From Pseudomonas sp. GL-B-19 (GTDB lineage Bacteria; Pseudomonadota; Gammaproteobacteria; Pseudomonadales; Pseudomonadaceae): a stretch of DNA of 64,000 nt. The notes below the pieces were generated by a model. That model did no database searches. It was not told the DNA's origin and was given only the letters and a program-made list of their open reading frames with translations. A program made the position numbers and the translations under genes. Shown here in pieces: positions 16,508 through 24,698 of the stretch. Within the stretch, counting starts at the first letter, position 1. Every line of letters begins with the position of its first letter. The stretch covers positions 124,001-188,000 of the forward strand of contig NZ_JAHBDK010000053.1 of NCBI RefSeq assembly GCF_019956415.1, given 5' to 3'.

Positions 16508-17077
16508 ATGAAAACTGGTAAAGAACTGAAACCCGGTACCGTGATCCGTCTCGAAAACGATCCTTGGCTGGTTCAGAAAGCTGAATTCACCAAGTCGGGT
16601 CGTAACAGCGCGATCATGAAGACCAAGCTGAAAAACCTGCTGACCGGTTACAAGACCGAGATCGTTTACAGCGCCGACGACAAACTGGACGACGTAATCC
16701 TCGACCGCAAAGAAGCGACCCTGTCCTTCATCAGCGGCGACACCTACACGTTCATGGACACCACTGACTACACCATGTACGAGCTGAACGCTGAAGACAT
16801 CGAAGCTGTTCTGCCTTTCGTTGAAGAAGGCATGACCGATGTTTGCGAAGCGATCTTCTTCGAAGAGCGTCTGGTATCCGTAGAACTGCCGACCACCATC
16901 GTGCGTCAGGTTGACTACACCGAAGGTTCCGCTCGCGGCGACACTTCCGGCAAGGTGATGAAGCCTGCCAAACTGAAGAACGGTACCGAACTGTCGGTAG
17001 CTGACTTCATCGAAATCGGCGACATGATCGAGATCGATACCCGTGAAGGCGGTTCCTACAAAGGCCGTGCTAAATAA
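16508..17077 (+). CDS. efp: Translation elongation factor P
   Basis: A 189-residue EF-P with the KOW-like N-domain and two OB domains. It enters the ribosomal E site and speeds peptide bond formation at consecutive prolines. The modified loop reads TKSGRNSA, placing Arg at residue 32. This is the arginine-type EF-P (rhamnosylated by EarP), not the lysine type served by EpmABC. A likely promoter lies in the 48-bp gap and the earP tail (TATGAT near 16455). A good terminator follows. Confidence 0.98.
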   Translation: MKTGKELKPGTVIRLENDPWLVQKAEFTKSGRNSAIMKTKLKNLLTGYKTEIVYSADDKLDDVILDRKEATLSFISGDTYTFMDTTDYTMYELNAEDIEAVLPFVEEGMTDVCEAIFFEERLVSVELPTTIVRQVDYTEGSARGDTSGKVMKPAKLKNGTELSVADFIEIGDMIEIDTREGGSYKGRAK

Positions 17078-17094
17078 GCACCGCCTGAGTAATG

Positions 17095-17125
17095 AAAAAG
17101 CCCGACCATTGAGTCGGGCTTTTTT
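17095..17125 (+). terminator. Rho-independent terminator after efp
   Basis: The stem AAGCCCGAC / GTCGGGCTT has a 6-base T-run and begins 18 bp after the efp stop. The A-run in front also makes it usable for ohr, which converges on it. Confidence 0.9.
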
Positions 17126-17200
17126 GTGCCTGCAAAAAATCTACACGAACTCTGTAGGAGTTACTTCAGGTGTTGCTTGAGCTCTTTGCACCGCTGGCCG

Positions 17201-17620
17201 TCAGACTGTGACGTGCAGGCGCACATCGACGTTGCCACGGGTGGCGTTGGAGTACGGGCAGACCTGGTGGGCGGCGTCGACCAGGGTTTGCGCATCGGCT
17301 TGTTCAAGGCCTGGCAGGCTGATGTGCAGGTCGATGTCCAGACCAAAACCGCCAGGGATTTGGCCGATGCCGACATGAGCAGTGATCGAGGCGTCGTTGG
17401 GAATGGTGCGTTTGGTCTGGCTGGCGACGAATTTCAGGGCGCCGATGAAGCAGGCAGAGTAGCCGGCTGCGAACAGCTGCTCAGGGTTGGTCGCTGCACC
17501 GCCCGCACCACCGAGTTCTTTCGGGGTGGCGAGTTTGACGTCGAGGATGTTGTCACTGGAAACAGCACGACCATCACGGCCGCCAGTGGAGGTTGCGATT
17601 GCGGTGTAGAGAGTTTGCAT
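17201..17620 (-). CDS. ohr: Organic hydroperoxide resistance protein Ohr
   Basis: A 139-residue Ohr, a thiol peroxidase of the OsmC/Ohr fold that reduces organic and fatty-acid hydroperoxides. Both redox cysteines are visible: the peroxidatic Cys in GYSACFIGALKF and the resolving Cys in HQVCPYSNATRGN. An N-terminal Arg in TGGRDGRA is also in place. ATG 17620 gives the standard MQTLYTAIATSTGGRDG start. Control by OhrR (gene 350 bp upstream, same strand) is expected, and candidate operator repeats lie just upstream. Confidence 0.96.
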   Translation of the reverse strand: MQTLYTAIATSTGGRDGRAVSSDNILDVKLATPKELGGAGGAATNPEQLFAAGYSACFIGALKFVASQTKRTIPNDASITAHVGIGQIPGGFGLDIDLHISLPGLEQADAQTLVDAAHQVCPYSNATRGNVDVRLHVTV

Positions 17621-17648
17621 GGTGTGAGCCTCGTTCGGGTTTTGATTT

Positions 17649-17716
17649 TTTGCGCTAAATGTTTGCGCGCTAAGTAAGTGCGAGATGAATGTATCGTGCA
17701 AGTATTTAGCTCGCAA
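17649..17716 (-). promoter_or_regulatory. Predicted ohr promoter and OhrR operator repeats
   Basis: Reading the minus strand, TTGCGA (17716-17711) and TACATT (17693-17688) form a -35/-10 pair with 17 bp between them. The -35 is part of TTGCGAGCTAA (17716-17706). An inverted copy, TTAGCGCGCAA, lies at 17673-17663 just after the -10, and a third related TTTAGCGCAAA at 17659-17649. This geometry fits repression by a dimeric MarR-type regulator such as OhrR. Confidence 0.5.
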
Positions 17717-17858
17717 GATAAATTTTTGAAAAATTTTGCCTCGAATTGTGGTGAGCGAGGTGAAGGGCTGAGCTAGAGCTGTCGAGGCGGGATTTTCAAT
17801 AGTGAAAATTTTTCGCGGGAGGGGCGAACGAGGCTGGAAGGGGCAGCACAAAACCAAT

Positions 17859-17946
17859 GTGGGAGTGAGCCTGCTCGCGATAGCGGTGTGTCAGTCAACC
17901 ATTTTTCAGACTGTCACAACGCTATCGCGAGCAGGCTCGCTCCCAC
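17859..17946. repeat. REP inverted pair between ohr and ohrR
   Basis: GTGGGAGTGAGCCTGCTCGC at 17859 onward is matched by its near-perfect reverse complement ending at 17946, with about 34 bp between. This is a pseudomonad REP doublet (REPIN-like) of the GGGAGCGAGCCTGCTCGCGA type, also found at 27687 and 29321. Confidence 0.85.
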
Positions 17947-17970
17947 AGGTGATCTAGGTTGATTTGAAGA

Positions 17971-18432
17971 TCAGAGACTATCTTGCAGATTGCTACGCAG
18001 CACTTGCAGTTCCGCTTGCAGTTTGTTCAATCGCTCCACCGTCATCCCGCTGGCACCGAGGATGCACTGCGGAATGTTGCGGGCCTTGTCCCGCAAGGCG
18101 CGGCCCTGTTCGGTGAGTTCGACGATCACCACTCGTTCGTCTTCGCGGCTGCGGGTGCGGCTGAGCAGACCTTCGACTTCCAGGCGTTTGAGCAGCGGGG
18201 TCAGTGAGCCGGGATCGGTCAGCAGTCGCGTGCTGATTTCACCGACGGTCAGACCATCGCGCTCCCACAGCACCATCATCGCCAGGTATTGCGGATAGGT
18301 CAGGCCCAGCGCTTGCAGCAGCGGTTTATAGACCTTGGTCATCAGCAGCGAAGTCGAGTGCAGGGCGAAGCAGGCCTGATTATCCAGCAGCAGGTGTTCG
18401 CAGTTATCCAGGGTGTCGCGTTCGGTGGTCAT
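17971..18432 (-). CDS. ohrR: MarR-family organic peroxide sensor OhrR
   Basis: A 153-residue winged-helix repressor of ohr. The peroxide-sensing Cys is at residue 21 (LLLDNQACFALHSTS) and a second Cys lies at 123 (NIPQCIL), which matches the two-cysteine OhrR type that forms an intersubunit disulfide. The recognition segment TDPGSLTPLLKRLEVEGLL and wing SREDERVVIVELT are intact. It lies upstream of ohr on the same strand but separated by 350 bp that include a REP doublet, so the two are probably transcribed separately. A paralogue (ospR) occurs at 33189. Confidence 0.94.
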   Translation of the reverse strand: MTTERDTLDNCEHLLLDNQACFALHSTSLLMTKVYKPLLQALGLTYPQYLAMMVLWERDGLTVGEISTRLLTDPGSLTPLLKRLEVEGLLSRTRSREDERVVIVELTEQGRALRDKARNIPQCILGASGMTVERLNKLQAELQVLRSNLQDSL

Positions 18433-18501
18433 TTCAAAAGCCTTGATCGGTAATCCTCAGAATCTAGCGGGCGAATCTTTAATGCGCCAGATAATTCTGG
18501 A

Positions 18502-18975
18502 CTAGTGGCGATCCAGGGTGTTTTGCAGCGCCAGATCCCACGGCGGGACAGGGCTGAAGCGTGTCTTCAGGTATTCCAGCAACAAGCGGCTGCGCGAGTT
18601 GGGCTGTTGCGCCAGTCGCAAGGCATAGATGCCGGCGGTTTCCGGTGTTGGCAGGCCGTTTTCGCAAAACAGCGGCAGCAGTTCTCCTCGCAGAAGGTAT
18701 TCGCTCGCCAGCCAGGTCGGCAGGTGGGCGATACCCAGCCCGGCCAAAGCGCCACAAACCAGCGCTTCGGCATTGTTGGCGCTCATGCGGATCCGCGCCG
18801 GGCGGTGCAAATGCATCTGGCCATCGCGTTCGAAGCGCCAGGCGAAGGGCGGGGCCAGGCCATCCCAATCGAGGCCGTCGTGATCGACTAGCTGCGCCGG
18901 CTCGGTCGGTACGCCGCGGCGTTGCAAATAGTCCGGGATGGCGCAGGCAAGTGCGTTTCCGCGCCATCGCCGCCT
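18502..18975 (-). pseudogene. Truncated LysR-type regulator (C-terminal effector-domain remnant)
   Basis: About 155 codons match only the end of a LysR effector domain: an ACAIPDYLQRRGVPTEPAQLVDHD stretch (normally introduced by VASPAYL), then NNAEALVCGALAGLGIAHLPTWLASEYL and a normal tail GELLPLF...SRLLLEYLK. The DNA-binding N-terminal half and most of the effector domain are missing. Upstream of about 18975 the frame becomes low-complexity Arg-rich sequence that runs into the divergent TauE/SafE gene. I infer that the 5' part was deleted, fusing the remnant to the exporter's promoter region. Confidence 0.8.
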
Positions 18976-19012
18976 GCGTAGGATTAACACCCTGACAAAA
19001 GGGAAATCGCCT

Positions 19013-19762
19013 GTGATCGAGTTCGTGATGTACCTGGTATTTGGCGTGGCTCTGGGCACCCTGGGCGGGTTGTTCGGCATCGGCGGCGGCTTGATCGCGA
19101 TTCCACTGCTGGGCGTACTGTTCGGGCTCGATCAGCAAATCGCCCAAGGTACGGCGCTGGTGATGGTGGTGCCTAACGTTATGCTGGCGCTGTGGCGCTA
19201 TCACCAGCGCAATCGCATTGAGTTGCGCCACGCGTTGCCCTTGGCGTCGATGGGCTTCTGCTTTGCCTGGATCGGATCGATCTGGGCGGTCGGCATCGAC
19301 GCGCAAACCATGCGAATCGGCTTTGTCGCGTTTCTGGTGGCCCTGTCGGCCTACAACCTGGTGCGCATGTTTATCGCCAACACACCGGCCTCTGCGCAGA
19401 TGCATTACGCATGGCCATGGCTGGGTGTGCTCGGAGCGGCCTCCGGGACCATGGGCGGTTTGTTTGGTGTGGGCGGGGCCGTGGTGGCGACACCGGTGTT
19501 GACCAGTGTGTTTGGCACCAGCCAAGTGGTGGCCCAAGGGTTGTCGCTGGCGCTGGCGTTACCCAGCACGGGCGTCACCCTGGTGACTTACGCGGTGCAC
19601 CATCAGGTGGACTGGCTGATTGGAGTGCCATTGGCCATTGGCGGATTGATGAGCATCAGTTGGGGGGTGAAGATCGCCCACGCCCTGCCGGAGCGACTGC
19701 TGCGCGGGTTGTTCTGCGGCTTTCTGGTGTTCTGCGCGGTGATGCTCGCGTTTAAAGCTTGA
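19013..19762 (+). CDS. TauE/SafE family sulfite/organosulfonate exporter-like permease
   Basis: A 249-residue membrane protein with about eight hydrophobic segments and the two-fold repeat typical of TauE/SafE (DUF81) permeases: GTLGGLFGIGGGLIAIPLL near residue 15 and GTMGGLFGVGGAVVATPVL near residue 145. GTG 19013 with AGGGAAA upstream is chosen as start. Family members export sulfite, sulfoacetate or related anions, but the substrate is unknown. It is flanked by a LysR remnant upstream and overlaps the 3' end of an intact LysR gene by 11 bp. Confidence 0.9.
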   Translation: MIEFVMYLVFGVALGTLGGLFGIGGGLIAIPLLGVLFGLDQQIAQGTALVMVVPNVMLALWRYHQRNRIELRHALPLASMGFCFAWIGSIWAVGIDAQTMRIGFVAFLVALSAYNLVRMFIANTPASAQMHYAWPWLGVLGAASGTMGGLFGVGGAVVATPVLTSVFGTSQVVAQGLSLALALPSTGVTLVTYAVHHQVDWLIGVPLAIGGLMSISWGVKIAHALPERLLRGLFCGFLVFCAVMLAFKA

Positions 19763-20606
19763 AGCCTTCGACGATGTGCTCGGCCAGGCACTCGGTGATC
19801 GGTGACGGGTTGTGCAGGTTGCGCACGAGCATGATGCAGGCTTCCGGCAACTGCGGCAGGCCTTCGGCGTCACCGAGGATGCGCATGTCCGGGGTGATCA
19901 GGCTTTCCAGTTGCGCGGTCACCGCCAACCCGGCGCTGACCACGGCCATCAACGCCGACAGGCTCGAACTGTTGTAGGCAATGCGGTAGTCGCGGCCCAG
20001 CGCATCCAGCGCATTGCACGCCCACAACCGGCAGAAACAATCACTGTTGAACATCGCCAGAGGCAACGGCGTCTGCTCATGGGCGCTGTAGCATTGCGCC
20101 TCGGCCCAGACAAAACGTTCCTTGCGCAGCAACTGGCCAATCTCGGTGCCGGGCTCGCGGGTGACGATGGACAGGTCGAGATCCTGACGTTGCAGCAATT
20201 GTTTTGATGATTCGCAGTGAACTTCGATCTGGATCAGTGGATAGCTCTTGGCGAAGCGCGACAAAATCCCCGGCAGAAAACGCATCACGTAATCGTCCGG
20301 CGTACCGATGCGCACGGTGCCGACCATGTGCGGCTCACGCAGCGTGTTGAAAACTTCGCTGTGGAGTTTGAGGATGCGCCGCGCATACCCCAGCAAAACC
20401 TGGCCTTCGGCGGTCAGTTTGACCTGTCGCCCATCGCGTTCGAACAGTTGGCGCTGCAACACGTCTTCTTCCAGACGTTTCATCTGCATGCTCACCGCCG
20501 ACTGCGTGCGGTTGACCAATTCACCGGCACGAGTAAAACCGCCCTGGTCGGCGATGGCGACAAAGGTACGCAGCACATCCGTATCGATACTGGGGAAAGC
20601 CGACAT
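19752..20606 (-). CDS. LysR-type transcriptional regulator
   Basis: A 284-residue LTTR. The N-terminal helix-turn-helix is clear (LRTFVAIADQGGFTRAGELVNRTQSAVSMQMKRLE, about residues 12-46) and is followed by the linker helix and a complete effector domain (about 90-280). Its ligand is unknown. It converges with the TauE/SafE gene and is divergent from the DUF1127 gene, with a 96-bp shared promoter region. Given the intact HTH it should be functional, in contrast to the LysR remnant at 18502. Confidence 0.92.
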   Translation of the reverse strand: MSAFPSIDTDVLRTFVAIADQGGFTRAGELVNRTQSAVSMQMKRLEEDVLQRQLFERDGRQVKLTAEGQVLLGYARRILKLHSEVFNTLREPHMVGTVRIGTPDDYVMRFLPGILSRFAKSYPLIQIEVHCESSKQLLQRQDLDLSIVTREPGTEIGQLLRKERFVWAEAQCYSAHEQTPLPLAMFNSDCFCRLWACNALDALGRDYRIAYNSSSLSALMAVVSAGLAVTAQLESLITPDMRILGDAEGLPQLPEACIMLVRNLHNPSPITECLAEHIVEGFKL

Positions 20607-20702
20607 CCATCAATCTCCGAGATGGTTACCATCAGAAACATTCGTTGGATTGATCTTATCGCTGGGGCGAGACTTGGGCCATCCCCAACGGAGGACAACA
20701 AG

Positions 20703-20918
20703 ATGAAAGGTCATAACGAGCATGTAACGGAACAAAAATTTTCAACCCACGTGGTATCTGATCTGCTGCACAAGTTTAGTCGCTGGTACGAACTTCATCG
20801 TGAGCGCGAGCTGCTGGCGAGTTTGAGCGATGAAGCACTGAAGGACATCGGCATGAGTCGCGCCGATGTTGAACATGAATCGGTCAGACCGTTCTGGGAT
20901 GATCCGATGCATAAATGA
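20703..20918 (+). CDS. DUF1127 small Arg-rich protein
   Basis: A 71-residue protein ending in a classic DUF1127 motif: LHKFSRWYELHRERELLASLSDEALKDIGMSRADV (split over residues 22-57). GGAGG lies 9 bp upstream of ATG 20703. DUF1127 proteins bind RNA in some alphaproteobacteria and are induced by stress or phosphate starvation; in Pseudomonas they often sit beside LysR genes, as here. The promoter is shared with the divergent LysR gene, so regulation by it is plausible but not shown. Confidence 0.85.
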   Translation: MKGHNEHVTEQKFSTHVVSDLLHKFSRWYELHRERELLASLSDEALKDIGMSRADVEHESVRPFWDDPMHK

Positions 20919-20982
20919 TGAGGCCATTGCTACACAAACCCCTCTTTGGTGAGGTAGGTTGCGAGCAGACACGGAGGTATTC

Positions 20983-22212
20983 ATGCCCGCAACGTTGTCC
21001 TTTTCCAATAAACAGGCTCGACGTCTGGCACTGGCTGCCCAAGGGTTCAACGGGCGCCAGTCGCCAGCGGCGATCAAACCGGTTCAACTCAACCGGCTGA
21101 TCGAACGGCTGGGCATTTTGCAGATCGATTCGGTCAATGCGTTGGTGCGTTCGCACTACCTTCCCTTGTTTTCCCGCCTCGGTAACTACTCCTCTGATTT
21201 GCTCGACCAGGCCGCCTGGAGTCAGGGCCGGCGTCGCACTCTGTTTGAATATTGGGGGCACGAAGCGTCGTTGCTGCCGTTGTCGATGTATCCCCTGATG
21301 CGCTGGCGCATGCAGCGCGCGAGTCGCGGCGAAGACATCTATCAGCAACTGGCGCGTTTCGGACGCGAACAGCAGGACACGATTCGCCGGGTGCTGGCGT
21401 CGGTCGAAGAACTCGGCGCGCTGGGTGCCGGGAGTCTGTCGACCCGTGAGGAGCGGGCCGGGCCGTGGTGGGACTGGAGCGCGGAAAAGCATGCTTTGGA
21501 ATGGTTGTTTGCCGCCGGTGAAGTGACGGTGGCGGGGCGCAGGGGGTTCGAACGACTTTATGATTTGCCGGAGCGGGTAATTCCTTCGGCCATTTTGCAG
21601 CAACCCTTGCTCAGTGAGGCCGAGGCACAACGCGGGCTGTTATTGCACGCGGCGATGGCGTTGGGTGTCGGCACGGAAAAGGATTTGCGGGACTATTTTC
21701 GCTTGAGCCCGGCAGACAGTCGTCCGCGTCTGGCTGAACTGGTCGAGGCGGGGGAGTTGCTGACCTGCGAAGTGCAATGCTGGCGGCAACCGGCGTATTG
21801 CCTGCCCGAGCCGAAAGTACCGCGCAAGGTCGAGGCCAGTGCGTTGCTTTCACCGTTTGATTCGCTGGTGTGGGAACGCAGTCGTACCGAGCGCCTGTTC
21901 GATTTCCGCTATCGGCTGGAGATTTACACACCGCAGGACAAGCGGGTTTTCGGCTATTACGTGTTGCCGTTTTTACACAATGAACGGATTGCCGCGCGGG
22001 TGGATCTGCGGGCGGAGCGGGCGTTGGGGCGGTTGGCGGTGCACGCGGTACATGAGGAAGAGCCGGGGCTGGATGACGAAGGGATGCAGGCTTTGGCGGT
22101 CAATTTGCGGCGGATGGCGGATTGGTTGGGGCTTGAGCAGGTGCAGTTGAATTGCCCGAGAGCGAGTGCGGCGAGATTGCGGGTGGCGTTGGGGCAGTTC
22201 AGTGGTGTTTAA
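20983..22212 (+). CDS. YcaQ/AlkX-like winged-helix DNA glycosylase
   Basis: A 409-residue member of the HTH_42 (DUF1006) family that includes E. coli YcaQ/AlkX, which unhooks interstrand DNA crosslinks, and Streptomyces AlkZ. The catalytic Q-phi-D type motif appears as LQIDSVNALVRSHYLPLFSRLG near residue 45-65. Characteristic segments EYWGHEASLLP and SPFDSLVWERSRTERLFDF follow. The ATG at 20983 has GGAGG upstream. It should act on alkylated or crosslinked DNA without metal cofactors. It follows the DUF1127 gene in the same direction. Confidence 0.9.
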   Translation: MPATLSFSNKQARRLALAAQGFNGRQSPAAIKPVQLNRLIERLGILQIDSVNALVRSHYLPLFSRLGNYSSDLLDQAAWSQGRRRTLFEYWGHEASLLPLSMYPLMRWRMQRASRGEDIYQQLARFGREQQDTIRRVLASVEELGALGAGSLSTREERAGPWWDWSAEKHALEWLFAAGEVTVAGRRGFERLYDLPERVIPSAILQQPLLSEAEAQRGLLLHAAMALGVGTEKDLRDYFRLSPADSRPRLAELVEAGELLTCEVQCWRQPAYCLPEPKVPRKVEASALLSPFDSLVWERSRTERLFDFRYRLEIYTPQDKRVFGYYVLPFLHNERIAARVDLRAERALGRLAVHAVHEEEPGLDDEGMQALAVNLRRMADWLGLEQVQLNCPRASAARLRVALGQFSGV

Positions 22213-22219
22213 GATGACG

Positions 22220-22306
22220 CCATCGCGAGCAAGCTTTGCTCCTACGGATTGAGGTCGTTCAGGCGAACAACACACAACCTGTAGGAGCAAGGCTTGCCCG
22301 CGATGG
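22220..22306. repeat. REP inverted pair, GTAGGAGC type
   Basis: CATCGCGAGCAAGCTTTGCT... at 22221 is mirrored by GTAGGAGCAAGGCTTGCCCG...CGATGG ending at 22306, with imperfect arms. It lies between the convergent YcaQ-like gene and the class II DAHP synthase gene. Confidence 0.75.
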
Positions 22307-22318
22307 GCTCAACGCGAT

Positions 22319-23668
22319 TTAGCGCCGAACCTGCTTCAGGGTTTCAGCAATCAAAAACGCCAATTCCAGCGACTGATCAGCATTCATCCGCGGATCGCAA
22401 TGGGTGTGATACCGGTCCGACAAACCATCCTCGGTAATCGGACGCGCCCCACCAATGCATTCGGTCACATTCTGCCCGGTCATCTCGATATGGATACCGC
22501 CGGCATAACTGCCTTCCGCCTGGTGAACCTGGAAGAACTGCTTCACCTCGCCAAGGATCTGCGCGAAGTCGCGGGTCTTGTAGCCGCTGCTGGCCTTGAT
22601 GGTGTTGCCGTGCATCGGGTCGGAACTCCAGAGCACTTGCTTGCCTTCGCTTTGTACGGCGCGAATCAATGCCGGCAGGTGATCGCCGACCTTGTTGGCG
22701 CCCATGCGCGCAATCAGGTTCAGGCGACCCGGATCGTTGTCCGGGTTCAGCACGTCGATCAGACGAATCAGGTCTTCAGGGTTCATGCTCGGTCCGACCT
22801 TGACCCCGATCGGGTTATTCACCCCGCGCAGGAATTCGACGTGTGCGCCATCGAGTTGACGGGTGCGGTCGCCGATCCACAGCATGTGCGCCGAGCAATC
22901 GTAGTAATCGTTGGTCAGGCTGTCGCGCCGCACGAAGGCTTCTTCGTAGTTCAGCAGCAGTGCTTCGTGGGCGGTGAAGAAGCTGGTCTCGCGCAGTTGC
23001 GGTGAGCTGTCCATGCCGCAGGCGCGCATGAACGCCAGGGTTTCATCGATGCGGTTGGCCAAGTGGCTGTATTTTTCTGCCAGTGCCGAGTTGGCGATGA
23101 AGTCCAGGTTCCACTTGTGCACCTGATGCAGGTCGGCAAACCCGCCTTGAGCGAATGCGCGCAGTAAGTTCAGGGTCGCGGTGGACTGGTGGTAGGACTG
23201 CAGCAGGCGTTCCGGGTCCGGCACGCGGCTTTTTTCGTCGAAACCGATGCCGTTGACGATGTCGCCACGGTAGGCGGGCAGGGTCACGCCGTCGATGGTT
23301 TCGTCATTGGCTGAGCGCGGTTTGGCGAACTGACCGGCCATGCGCCCGACCTTGACCACCGGGCAACCGGCGGCGAATGTCATGACGATGGCCATTTGCA
23401 GCAGGACTTTAAACGTGTCACGAATTTTCGCGGCGGAGAACTCGGCAAAGCTCTCGGCGCAATCGCCACCTTGCAACAGAAACGCGCGCCCTTGGGTCAC
23501 TTCGGCAAACTGACGGCGCAACTCCCGGGCCTCACCGGCAAACACCAACGGCGGATAACTGGCCAGGGTTTGCTCGACCTGCTGCAAATGCGCGGCGTCG
23601 GGGTAGTGGGGTTGTTGCTGGATCGGCAGGGCGCGCCAGCTGTCAGGGCTCCAGGGTTGGCTCATCAC
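22319..23668 (-). CDS. 3-deoxy-7-phosphoheptulonate synthase, class II
   Basis: A 449-residue class II (plant-like/AroA-II) DAHP synthase for the first shikimate step. Key motifs are LLQGGDCAESFAEF, VVKVGRMAGQFAKPRS, HLPALIRAVQSEGKQVLWSSDPMHGNT and EMTGQNVTECIGG, with the metal-binding Cys, His, Glu and Asp residues. Length and N-terminal extension fit the long housekeeping form such as PA2843 of P. aeruginosa rather than phenazine-type PhzC. It may start at 23668 or 23665 (MMSQ). It is unrelated in sequence to the class I enzyme at 8684. Confidence 0.96.
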   Translation of the reverse strand: MMSQPWSPDSWRALPIQQQPHYPDAAHLQQVEQTLASYPPLVFAGEARELRRQFAEVTQGRAFLLQGGDCAESFAEFSAAKIRDTFKVLLQMAIVMTFAAGCPVVKVGRMAGQFAKPRSANDETIDGVTLPAYRGDIVNGIGFDEKSRVPDPERLLQSYHQSTATLNLLRAFAQGGFADLHQVHKWNLDFIANSALAEKYSHLANRIDETLAFMRACGMDSSPQLRETSFFTAHEALLLNYEEAFVRRDSLTNDYYDCSAHMLWIGDRTRQLDGAHVEFLRGVNNPIGVKVGPSMNPEDLIRLIDVLNPDNDPGRLNLIARMGANKVGDHLPALIRAVQSEGKQVLWSSDPMHGNTIKASSGYKTRDFAQILGEVKQFFQVHQAEGSYAGGIHIEMTGQNVTECIGGARPITEDGLSDRYHTHCDPRMNADQSLELAFLIAETLKQVRR

Positions 23669-23831
23669 GTTCTCTAGTGTTTTACGCTCGGACGGTTATG
23701 TTATCAGCAATTAGTGCGTGACCTGTTCCCGTCGCTTCGCGGACAATCGCGCCTTTGCCGCGCCCGCTCGCGGTTTTATTGCGCTGCTGTTTATTTATCA
23801 CATGCCGGCGCGGCAACGATCAGGAGACGAA

Positions 23832-24587
23832 ATGACTGAGGAGCGCGTCGAGCATCTGCTCGCCGAGGTACAGGATGAGTTCGGCGTGATACGCGTGCTG
23901 GAAGTGGCCGATTACCGTTTTCTGGAGTTCGGCGATGCCATCGAGCAAAGCTGCGTCTTTACCGCTGATCCGAGCTGGCTCGAGTACGACTATACCCGGG
24001 CGATGCTGATCGGTGCGCTGTGTCACGAGCAGCCGGAAAGCGCGCTGTTTCTGGGGCTTGGCGCGGGAACGCTGACCCAGGCTTGCCTTAAATTCCTGCC
24101 GCTGGAAGACGTCGAAGCGATTGAATTGCGCCCCGACGTACCGCGTCTGGCCATTGAATACCTCGGGCTGGATGACGATCCCCGGCTGTACATCCGCGTC
24201 GGTGATGCGCTGGAGCTACTCGATACCGCTGAGCCGGCGGACCTGATCTTCGTCGACCTTTATACCGATGTCGGGCCGGGTGTCGGGCATCTGGCCTGGA
24301 GCTTTCTGGAAAACTGTCAGAAACGCCTGAATCCGGGTGGCTGGCTGGTGATCAACCAATGGGCCACCGATGATGGCAAACCATTGGGTGCCGCGTTGTT
24401 GCGTGGGCTTTATCACCGGCATTACTGGGAGTTGCCGGTGAAGGAGGGCAATGTGATTCTGATCGTGCCGTCGGAGCTGGATCAAGAGCTGGACATGGAC
24501 GGTTTGATCGCTCGGGCTGAAGGGCTGGCGTCGCGATTGGGGTATTCGTTGCAGTCGTTGATCAAGGCGATTCGGCCGGCGACTTGA
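23832..24587 (+). CDS. Spermidine-synthase-like methyltransferase-fold protein
   Basis: A 251-residue protein with the spermidine/spermine synthase Rossmann fold. The nucleotide loop is LFLGLGAGTLTQACLKFLP (about residue 65), the acidic ligand EAIELRPDVPRLA, and DLIFVDLY follows. The polyamine-synthase Asp pair is not clear and the N-terminal tetramer domain is short, so I would not call it SpeE. GGAGACGAA precedes ATG 23832. No neighbour explains its role. Confidence 0.8.
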   Translation: MTEERVEHLLAEVQDEFGVIRVLEVADYRFLEFGDAIEQSCVFTADPSWLEYDYTRAMLIGALCHEQPESALFLGLGAGTLTQACLKFLPLEDVEAIELRPDVPRLAIEYLGLDDDPRLYIRVGDALELLDTAEPADLIFVDLYTDVGPGVGHLAWSFLENCQKRLNPGGWLVINQWATDDGKPLGAALLRGLYHRHYWELPVKEGNVILIVPSELDQELDMDGLIARAEGLASRLGYSLQSLIKAIRPAT

Positions 24588-24602
24588 TGTGTTGTCTTTA
24601 AT

Positions 24603-24680
24603 GACCTCATCGCGGGCAAGCCATGCACCTACAAGGGTTACCCACAACCTGTAGGAGCAAGGCTTGCCCGCGATAAGGTC
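24603..24680. repeat. REP inverted pair, GGCTTGCCCGCGAT type
   Basis: Arms GACCTCATCGCGGGCAAGCC and GGCTTGCCCGCGATAAGGTC enclose a 38-bp middle containing the inner GTAGGAGC element. It lies between two convergent genes and may add to termination. Confidence 0.85.
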
Positions 24681-24698
24681 CGAAAAACCAACACAAAA

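Noticed and set aside
18479..19537. 352-codon minus-strand frame covering the TauE/SafE start
   Set aside because: It only spans the LysR remnant in a different frame and the antisense of the exporter; it has no family.
22220..24680. Repeated palindromes considered as a CRISPR array
   Set aside because: The copies are kilobases apart, occur as inverted doublets, and have no regular spacers or cas genes; they are REP elements.
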